Both the position numbers and the translations under genes were made by a program. The notes beneath the pieces are model-generated. The model did not search any database, was not told where the DNA came from, and was given only the letters and a program-made list of their open reading frames with translations. From Bryobacteraceae bacterium (GTDB lineage Bacteria; Acidobacteriota; Terriglobia; Bryobacterales; Bryobacteraceae), in the NCBI GenBank assembly GCA_019686145.1, contig JADGHK010000120.1, positions 1 through 6,985 of the forward strand: 6,985 bases of DNA, read 5' to 3'. How positions within the stretch are numbered: position 1 is the stretch's first letter; each line of letters starts with the position of its first letter. Positions 1-4,127 of the stretch are shown piece by piece.

Positions 1-838
1 CGGTCAGCTTGGGCCACCGTTCGCGCTCTGCGCGCTGCCGCTCGTATTCCGAGGCGCGGAGCCTTGCCTGCAGGGCCTTGAACTCAGGCCGCACCTCTTT
101 CGCATCCCGAATCAGAGCCTCGGCCGACGGCTCTTCGATGTTGATCGGAAGCGATTCGGGAACGAGCTCAAAATCGGTGTCTTCGAGGCCGATTGTGCGA
201 GCGATCATCGTTTTTGCGATAGCCGCATCCCGGCGCGCGCTGATCACAATCGATCGTTCTCCTTCATATTGCTCCTCCGCGCGAACGACATCCAAACGGC
301 TGGACGTCCCTGTTCCCTCCCGTTCCCGAGCCTGCTGGAGAGACGCGGCTGCGGCGGCCATACGAGCTTCTGCCGCCTTGATCGTCGATTCCGCCTGAAG
401 AGCCCGCAGATAAAGCTGGAGGACTGTAAGCTGCGTCGCCTCGCGAACGGCGGCGGCCTCGTAGCGGCTCTCCTCCGTCCTTGCGCGCGCCGCCCGAATT
501 GTCGAAACGAGGCTCATGTCAAATACGGTCTGAGTCAGGGCAGGACGGGCGTTGAACGTGCGGAAGGGCCCAAGGCGATCGGTGAAGCCGGGAATCACAA
601 GCCCGATGCCTTGCAGATTATTGGTCTGATAGGCGCTGGCGATCGAAGCCGAGAGCTGCGGCCGGTACGCGGACGCTGCGATCCGCTCCGAAGCCTCGGC
701 TTCCAATGTCCTGAGAGCGGCGATCTGCGCGTCCGGGTTCAATCGTGCCGCGATATCTACGGCCTCACGCATTGACAGGGTTCTGGCGCCGAACGCCGGC
801 ATGCAGAGCGCCAGCGCGAAAATAGCGATGCGTTTCAT
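1..838 (-). CDS. TolC-family outer membrane efflux protein, N-terminal part (cut by window edge)
   Basis: Trimeric outer-membrane channel component of a tripartite efflux or type I secretion system. Reading the minus strand from ATG at 838-836 gives 279 uninterrupted residues to the left edge. Residues 1-17 (MKRIAIFALALCMPAFG) look like a Sec signal peptide with probable cleavage near Gly17-Ala18. Family hallmarks follow: LSMREAVDIAARLNPD (about 21-36) at the start of the first OEP repeat, RTFNARPALTQTVFD (93-107), long Ala/Glu/Arg-rich alpha-helical stretches (112-215), and GTGTSSRLDVVRAEEQY (175-191), matching the usual 'tGt.s.lDvlrAe' motif. A second repeat begins near residue 240. The family is usually 420-480 residues, so about a third is missing. 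The start is supported by GGAGGAG six bases upstream. The VOC gene ends 51 bp upstream on the same strand. The substrate and the partner pump cannot be seen. The family call is firm; the specific system is unknown. Confidence 0.93.
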   Translation of the reverse strand, partial: MKRIAIFALALCMPAFGARTLSMREAVDIAARLNPDAQIAALRTLEAEASERIAASAYRPQLSASIASAYQTNNLQGIGLVIPGFTDRLGPFRTFNARPALTQTVFDMSLVSTIRAARARTEESRYEAAAVREATQLTVLQLYLRALQAESTIKAAEARMAAAAASLQQAREREGTGTSSRLDVVRAEEQYEGERSIVISARRDAAIAKTMIARTIGLEDTDFELVPESLPINIEEPSAEALIRDAKEVRPEFKALQARLRASEYERQRAERERWPKLT

Positions 839-842
839 TGCG

Positions 843-849
843 CTCCTCC
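843..849 (-). promoter_or_regulatory. Shine-Dalgarno site of the tolC-family gene
   Basis: The minus strand reads GGAGGAG, then CGCA with a short spacer, then ATG at 838. This is a near-consensus ribosome binding site and fixes the start. It overlaps the downstream arm of the inverted repeat at 845-873. Confidence 0.7.
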
Positions 850-873
850 GAAGATTTCAGTATCTCTCGGAGG
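845..873 (-). repeat. 7-bp perfect inverted repeat covering the tolC-family ribosome binding site
   Basis: CCTCCGA at 845-851 and TCGGAGG at 867-873 are perfect reverse complements separated by 15 bases. In the minus-strand transcript an upstream CCUCCGA could pair with UCGGAGG, which contains most of the Shine-Dalgarno. It lies in the 51-bp gap after the VOC stop codon. It has no following U-tract, so it does not look like an intrinsic terminator. The pairing is seen; any role in translation is inference. Confidence 0.5.
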
Positions 874-889
874 GCTTCCTGACTGGAAC

Positions 890-1687
890 TTAGTGGCTCA
901 GTTGAATAACGGAAAAGACTGCGCCCTGCAAATCCTGAATGATTGAGAATTCGCCGACATCGGGAATTCGCGTTGGAGGAACAAAGACCTGGGCGCCTAA
1001 CTCGGATGATTTAGCCGCTGTCGCTTTACAGTCCGACACGCGGAAGTATGGCATCCAGTGTGGCGGCACATTGCCCCATTCTTTCGCGATCCTGATCATC
1101 CCGCCAATCGACCGGCCGCCTAACTGCCATTCCGTGTACTCCATGGGTGCGTTCTCGGGGCCGCCCATGGACGTCCTTTCTCCCCACTGCAGGAGCCCCG
1201 TGTAGAACTTCTTGGCATTCTCGGTGTCCGTCGTTACAAGCTCCGGCCAGCTCATGGTTCCGGGAACGTCTGCGATTCGTGTCCCAATGTGTTGCTTCGG
1301 CTGCCATAAGCCGAAAACAGCGCCCTGCGGATCGCGGATCAAAGCCATGCGGCCGTAATCCATGATATCGAGGGGGCCCATGAGCACTGAGCCGCCAAGC
1401 TCAGTTGCTTTCCGGCTGGACTCGTCCGCATCCTCTACCGAGAAATACAACATCCAGTGGGGCTTGACTCCCTGCTTCTGCTGTTCCTCCGTCAGCTGGT
1501 ACAATGCGCCTGCTTCGAGGCCATTGACCTTCACTGTCGCGTAACTACTGTCCGCCTTGTCAAACGCCCAGCCGAAAAGCGCTCCGTAGAACGCTTCGGC
1601 TGCCTTTTGATCGGTAGTTCCCAGCTCCGCCCAGCAAAACTCTCCCGGAGCGTGTTTATCAATTGCGCCGGTTGCAGATGCGCTCAC
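890..1687 (-). CDS. Two-domain VOC family protein (glyoxalase/bleomycin-resistance fold, CFP30B-like)
   Basis: A 265-residue cytoplasmic protein with two tandem vicinal-oxygen-chelate domains, roughly residues 14-130 and 143-264, which visibly repeat each other. FCWAELGTTDQKAAEAFYGA (17-36) parallels MSWPELVTTDTENAKKFYTG (145-164). PHWMLYFSVEDAD (77-89) parallels PHWMPYFRVSDCK (209-221). RDPQGAVFGLWQ (118-129) parallels QDLQGAVFSVIQ (251-262). The linker WQPKQHIGTRI is typical of the family that includes mycobacterial Rv0577/CFP30B. From memory of that family, members are about 260 residues and are linked to methylglyoxal or stress responses, but the substrate here cannot be deduced. The start is GTG at 1687, with GGGAGG nine bases upstream. 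The gene is divergent from the MCP/Cache gene and may be co-transcribed with the tolC-family gene. It ends in TAA at 892-890. No signal peptide or membrane segment is visible. Confidence 0.93.
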   Translation of the reverse strand: MSASATGAIDKHAPGEFCWAELGTTDQKAAEAFYGALFGWAFDKADSSYATVKVNGLEAGALYQLTEEQQKQGVKPHWMLYFSVEDADESSRKATELGGSVLMGPLDIMDYGRMALIRDPQGAVFGLWQPKQHIGTRIADVPGTMSWPELVTTDTENAKKFYTGLLQWGERTSMGGPENAPMEYTEWQLGGRSIGGMIRIAKEWGNVPPHWMPYFRVSDCKATAAKSSELGAQVFVPPTRIPDVGEFSIIQDLQGAVFSVIQLSH

Positions 1688-1694
1688 TTCCCGG

Positions 1695-1725
1695 AACCTC
1701 CCACGGAACTATAGCATGGGAGGTT
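1695..1725 (-). repeat. 9-bp perfect inverted repeat enclosing the ribosome binding site of the VOC gene
   Basis: AACCTCCCA (1695-1703) and TGGGAGGTT (1717-1725) are perfect reverse complements with a 13-base loop. In the minus-strand transcript the order is AACCUCCCA, loop, UGGGAGGUU, seven bases, GUG start. The Shine-Dalgarno GGGAGG (1702-1697) is therefore wholly inside the stem. It could be an RNA hairpin limiting translation. If transcription starts inside the repeat, it could instead be a DNA operator. A TATAGT on the minus strand (1713-1708) sits in the loop but has only a poor -35 partner. Confidence 0.6.
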
Positions 1726-1753
1726 TGCGCATCGAAGCGACACGAACGGGCGG

Positions 1754-1780
1754 CTCGGGTTAATTTTTCGTCAGCCCGAG
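1754..1780. repeat. 6-bp inverted repeat in the divergent VOC / MCP-Cache intergenic region
   Basis: CTCGGG (1754-1759) and CCCGAG (1775-1780) flank a 15-base AT-rich centre containing TTAATTTTTCG. Lying between two divergent genes, it is a candidate operator for either or both. It is short enough to be chance. No convincing sigma70 promoter could be assigned to either gene here. Confidence 0.3.
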
Positions 1781-1797
1781 GCGACAGCGGAAATACC

Positions 1798-1873
1798 TAA
1801 GATTCGCGCAGGCGCACTCCGATAAGTGCACAGAGGTGTCCCGCGACGATGGGCACACCTGGATCGAATCTTA
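1798..1873 (+). other. Candidate structured RNA leader (three-way junction) around the MCP/Cache start
   Basis: Three nested helices can be drawn on the plus strand. P1 is TAAGATTCG (1798-1806) with CGAATCTTA (1865-1873), 9 bp and perfect. P2 is GCACT (1814-1818) with AGTGC (1825-1829), with a 6-base loop. P3 is AGGTGTCCC (1834-1842) with GGG and ACACCT (1851-1853, 1855-1860), 9 bp with one bulged C at 1854 and an 8-base loop. Short junctions of 7, 4 and 4 bases join them. The GTG at 1826 lies inside P2, and the alternative ATG at 1880 lies six bases after P1. It matches no riboswitch class that I recognise. The pairing is seen by eye; function is inferred. Confidence 0.3.
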
Positions 1874-2914
1874 AATGCTATGCCTGAACGTATTCTCGCT
1901 CTGTCACAACAAGTGTCGACAGTAGCCTCGCGGCGGGTGGAAGAAATCCGCAAGGTGACATTCATGACGAAAATCCTCGCTCTGAACGCAGCAATCGAAG
2001 CGGCCCATGCAGGTGAGGCGGGCGCGGGTTTCTCCATTGTCGCGACTGAGGTCGGCACTATCTCGCAGAAGATCGATACCCTGGCTGAGCAGCTTCACTC
2101 CGAGCTCGCTGAAAGAACATCGCAATTGAACCAACTGGGCCAGCGGATGATTGCGGAGATTCGAGGATCCCGCCTGGCGGACCTGGCGCTGAATGTAATC
2201 GATATCACCGATCGCAATCTCTACGAACGCTCCTGCGACGTCCGCTGGTGGGCCACTGACGCGGCTGTCGTCGATTGCGCATCGCGTTCGCAAGACTCCG
2301 CCGCGGCCAGACACGCTTCCGAACGCCTTGGCGTGATCCTCGACTCTTATACCGTATACCTCGATCTCTGGATTGCCGATCTTTCGGGCCGGATTATCAC
2401 GAACGGCAGGCCGGACCGGTACCCGGCCGCCCGGCGGGCTGACGTCTCCAGCGAGCCGTGGTTCCAGAAGGCGCTCCTGACACGAAGCGGATCGGAGTTT
2501 GTAGCAACCGACATCACGACCATAAAAGAGCTTGGTGACGCCCGTCTCCCCGTCTACTCCGCCGCGATCCGGGAGGAGGGGAAAAGGACAGGGCGGCCGA
2601 TTGGAGTCCTTGGGATCTTCTTCGATTGGGAGAAGCAGTCGCAAACGGTGGTCAATTCGGTCCGGCTTGCCGAAGACGAGCGTCCCCGCACTACCTGCCT
2701 GATGGTCGACTCCCATCACCGGGTGATCGCGTCGACGGATGGAAAAATGCTCTTTCAGCCTTATCCGCTCAAGACAGAAGGAAAGAAGATGAGCACCTAC
2801 ATTGACAGCGAAGGCAACCTGGTTGGATTTGCCTTGACGCCGGGCTATGAAACGTATCCGGGACTCGGCTGGTATGGAGTTCTGATTCAGAAGCCCGTCG
2901 TTGAATCAAACTGA
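1826..2914 (+). CDS. Soluble chemoreceptor-like protein: MCP signalling tip plus C-terminal double-Cache-like sensor
   Basis: A 362-residue protein that probably feeds a ligand signal into a CheA/CheW complex. Residues 50-76 hold the MCP hairpin-tip signature (ALNAAIEAAHAGEAGAGFS, then VATEV), with His in place of the usual Arg in AARAGE and Ala for Arg in GRGF. A conserved linker, including NLYERSCDVRWWATD (131-145), leads to two PAS-like Cache modules. The first is about 165-285 (DLWIADLSGRI at 180-190, then SSEPWFQKAL). The second is about 288-357 (CLMVDSHHRVIASTDG, then GLGWYGVLIQ). No transmembrane segment, signal peptide, HAMP domain or long methylation coiled coil is visible, so it appears cytoplasmic. 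A stop codon sits directly before GTG 1826, the earliest start. ATG at 1880 (Met19) is an alternative, but LDRILNAMPERIL reads as helix from before Met19, favouring GTG. Neither start has a good Shine-Dalgarno. No che genes are adjacent. Confidence 0.85.
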   Translation: MHRGVPRRWAHLDRILNAMPERILALSQQVSTVASRRVEEIRKVTFMTKILALNAAIEAAHAGEAGAGFSIVATEVGTISQKIDTLAEQLHSELAERTSQLNQLGQRMIAEIRGSRLADLALNVIDITDRNLYERSCDVRWWATDAAVVDCASRSQDSAAARHASERLGVILDSYTVYLDLWIADLSGRIITNGRPDRYPAARRADVSSEPWFQKALLTRSGSEFVATDITTIKELGDARLPVYSAAIREEGKRTGRPIGVLGIFFDWEKQSQTVVNSVRLAEDERPRTTCLMVDSHHRVIASTDGKMLFQPYPLKTEGKKMSTYIDSEGNLVGFALTPGYETYPGLGWYGVLIQKPVVESN

Positions 2915-2924
2915 TTCCCTCCGT

Positions 2925-3020
2925 TTACTTCCCCTCCAGGTCGAGATCGTCCCCGTAGACTTCATAGCCTCTTTCCCAGCGTCCTGAGGCTCTCGCCTGC
3001 CGGCTTCTTCGCGCATTCAT
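2925..3020 (-). CDS. Possible 31-residue small ORF downstream of the Nif3-like gene
   Basis: ATG at 3020-3018 opens a 31-codon frame ending in TAA at 2927-2925. GGAGG lies four bases upstream. The predicted peptide has a basic N-terminus (MNARRSRQARASGRWERGY) and an acidic end (EVYGDDLDLEGK). It is in the same frame as the Nif3-like gene, whose TAG stop is 18 codons upstream with no other stop between. It fills most of the 160-bp gap (2915-3074) between convergent genes, where no clear terminator hairpin with a T-run was found. I do not recognise it. It may be a small protein, the eroded tail of an older longer protein, or chance. Confidence 0.22.
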   Translation of the reverse strand: MNARRSRQARASGRWERGYEVYGDDLDLEGK

Positions 3021-3074
3021 CGGGCCTCCGGTGCTTGCATCCCAGCAGACGGGCGGGCTGAGGCTGGCGATCCG

Positions 3075-3953
3075 CTACGGAGCCCAGAAGGGTTCACGGG
3101 ATGGCAGAAAATCGATGGGCACCTCGGGAATAAAGGTCTTCAGCCAGCGGGCGCACTCTTTCATTCCGCTTTCTTCGGAGGGGACGTGTCCGAGAATGAT
3201 CAGGCTCTTTTTGTGCCCAGCAGTCATGGCATCCCGGGCATACTCGATCCCCTCCCACTCGCGGCACTCGCCAATGATCAGTGCGTCGACGTTGTCGCGC
3301 TCCAGCCAGCGAATGACGGCTGGACCGTTCGTATATCCGGGACTGACGGCGATCCTTGAAATCTGCAGCTCCGGATTGCCGATCACGCGCATGGTGCGGA
3401 TGGAGAGGCGGTCTCTCAGGCTGCGAGCGACTGCGCGCAGCGGCGCGGGCGGAAGGACGAACAGGCGCGGAGAGGAGGGGTCCTGATACTTATCCCAACC
3501 GAGCGCATCGACGAGGCCTGTGAGAATTCCATCAGGACGGCGCCTGTGCCAGTGGTCGTGAAATCGCCAGACGACCAGGTCGTTGTCGCGAATTACTTTC
3601 TGCTTTCGCTCGAAAACTGCGCCTGAGAGCCCGTCGGTGCGATCTTCGTGGTTGTAGAAAGTTGGTTCATGAACGATGATGAGGTTGCGTCCTGCGGCCG
3701 CGGCCCGCTCCAGGACGTCAAGCGTGCCGCCGAAGGACGTAGCGATACCTCGTACAGTTGTATCCGGGTTGCCCGCCTTGAACGTATCGACTGTTTTCTC
3801 CTCCCAGGGGACACCCACATTCTGCTTGATACGGTTGATGACATCCCGGGCAGTCAGCGGTTTGTTCTGAGCTGCCAGGTGGAAAGCGGAAAGGCCAGCC
3901 GCGGCCAGCCAGCTGCGTCGAGAGAAGGTGGAAGACGATATCACACGATGCAT
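3075..3953 (-). CDS. Tat-exported Nif3-like (DUF34) dinuclear metal centre protein
   Basis: From ATG 3953 this is 292 residues, a typical Nif3/DUF34 length. Residues 10-28 form a twin-arginine signal: SRRSWL followed by the hydrophobic AAAGLSAFHLAA. Folded, metal-loaded export to the periplasm is therefore likely. Metal-site motifs typical of the family follow: IIVHEPTFYNHED (92-104), RFHDHWH (130-136), and GECREWEGIEYARDA (228-242), then GHVPSEESGMKECARWL (255-271). The protein ends in PSREPFWAP. Nif3 proteins form hexameric toroids with two metal ions per subunit; no reaction can be assigned safely here. An upstream in-frame ATG at 4040 would add 29 residues before the Tat motif and has no Shine-Dalgarno, so it was not chosen. 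A weak minus-strand -10-like TATCAT (4044-4039) would also exclude it. The chosen start has only a weak GGCGAG upstream. The gene is divergent from the receptor and convergent with the MCP/Cache gene. Confidence 0.88.
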   Translation of the reverse strand: MHRVISSSTFSRRSWLAAAGLSAFHLAAQNKPLTARDVINRIKQNVGVPWEEKTVDTFKAGNPDTTVRGIATSFGGTLDVLERAAAAGRNLIIVHEPTFYNHEDRTDGLSGAVFERKQKVIRDNDLVVWRFHDHWHRRRPDGILTGLVDALGWDKYQDPSSPRLFVLPPAPLRAVARSLRDRLSIRTMRVIGNPELQISRIAVSPGYTNGPAVIRWLERDNVDALIIGECREWEGIEYARDAMTAGHKKSLIILGHVPSEESGMKECARWLKTFIPEVPIDFLPSREPFWAP

Positions 3954-4060
3954 GCTACGGACTCGCCATAGTCTATCACCGGGCGGCGAAGGAAGGGTGA
4001 GCAGCTGATTAAGCGGATTCCCGGCTTCGTAAACTGTCATGATAATTTCATTTATGAATC

Positions 4061-4089
4061 TTGACTTCCTGCCCCTTCAGAGATAGTAT
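4061..4089 (+). promoter_or_regulatory. Sigma70-like promoter of the TonB-dependent receptor
   Basis: TTGACT (4061-4066, five of six consensus bases) and TAGTAT (4084-4089, four of six) are separated by exactly 17 bases. The expected transcription start is about 4095-4097, leaving a leader of about 31-33 bases before ATG 4128. It lies in the divergent gap between the Nif3-like gene and the receptor. Confidence 0.5.
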
Positions 4090-4120
4090 TGCCCCCCAGT
4101 ATCGCTCTAGTTAAGGGGCA
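4070..4120 (+). repeat. Three TGCCCC elements across the receptor promoter and ribosome binding site
   Basis: TGCCCCTT (4070-4077) lies in the promoter spacer. TGCCCCCC (4090-4097) is a direct copy 20 bp further on, just past the -10. AAGGGGCA (4113-4120) is an exact inverted copy of the first and contains the ribosome binding site. The 20-bp step is about two helical turns, and first to third is 43 bp, about four turns. Placement fits an operator for a repressor. Pairing of the second and third copies in RNA (6 bp) would cover the ribosome binding site only if transcription began at or before 4090. The repeat is seen; the role is inferred. Confidence 0.4.
4113..4118 (+). promoter_or_regulatory. 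Ribosome binding site of the TonB-dependent receptor
   Basis: AAGGGG lies nine bases before ATG 4128. It is a moderate Shine-Dalgarno and is inside the third TGCCCC-family element. Confidence 0.5.
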
Positions 4121-4127
4121 CGAATAC

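Noticed and set aside
9..775. Plus-strand ORFs at 9-398 and 269-775
   Set aside because: They lie antisense to the TolC-family gene, whose minus-strand translation has a signal peptide and family motifs. The plus-strand products look like nothing known.
1731..1736. Sigma70 promoter for the VOC gene (TATAGT at 1713-1708 with a -35 at 1736-1731)
   Set aside because: The -35 matches only three of six bases, and the predicted start would fall inside the ribosome binding site.
1798..1873. Assignment of the leader structure to a known riboswitch (c-di-GMP-I, TPP, purine)
   Set aside because: The conserved bases of those classes, such as the TPP CTGAGA and the c-di-GMP-I core, are not present.
1904..2719. 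271-codon minus-strand ORF
   Set aside because: Antisense to the MCP/Cache gene, which carries clear motifs in the plus frame; no start signal or recognisable product on the minus strand.
2915..3074. Bidirectional intrinsic terminator between the convergent genes
   Set aside because: Only 4-bp stems such as AGGC/GCCT were found and no stem followed by a T-run on either strand.
3954..4040. Longer N-terminus of the Nif3-like protein from ATG 4040
   Set aside because: It would put 29 non-signal residues ahead of the Tat motif, lacks a Shine-Dalgarno, and would run close to the receptor promoter.
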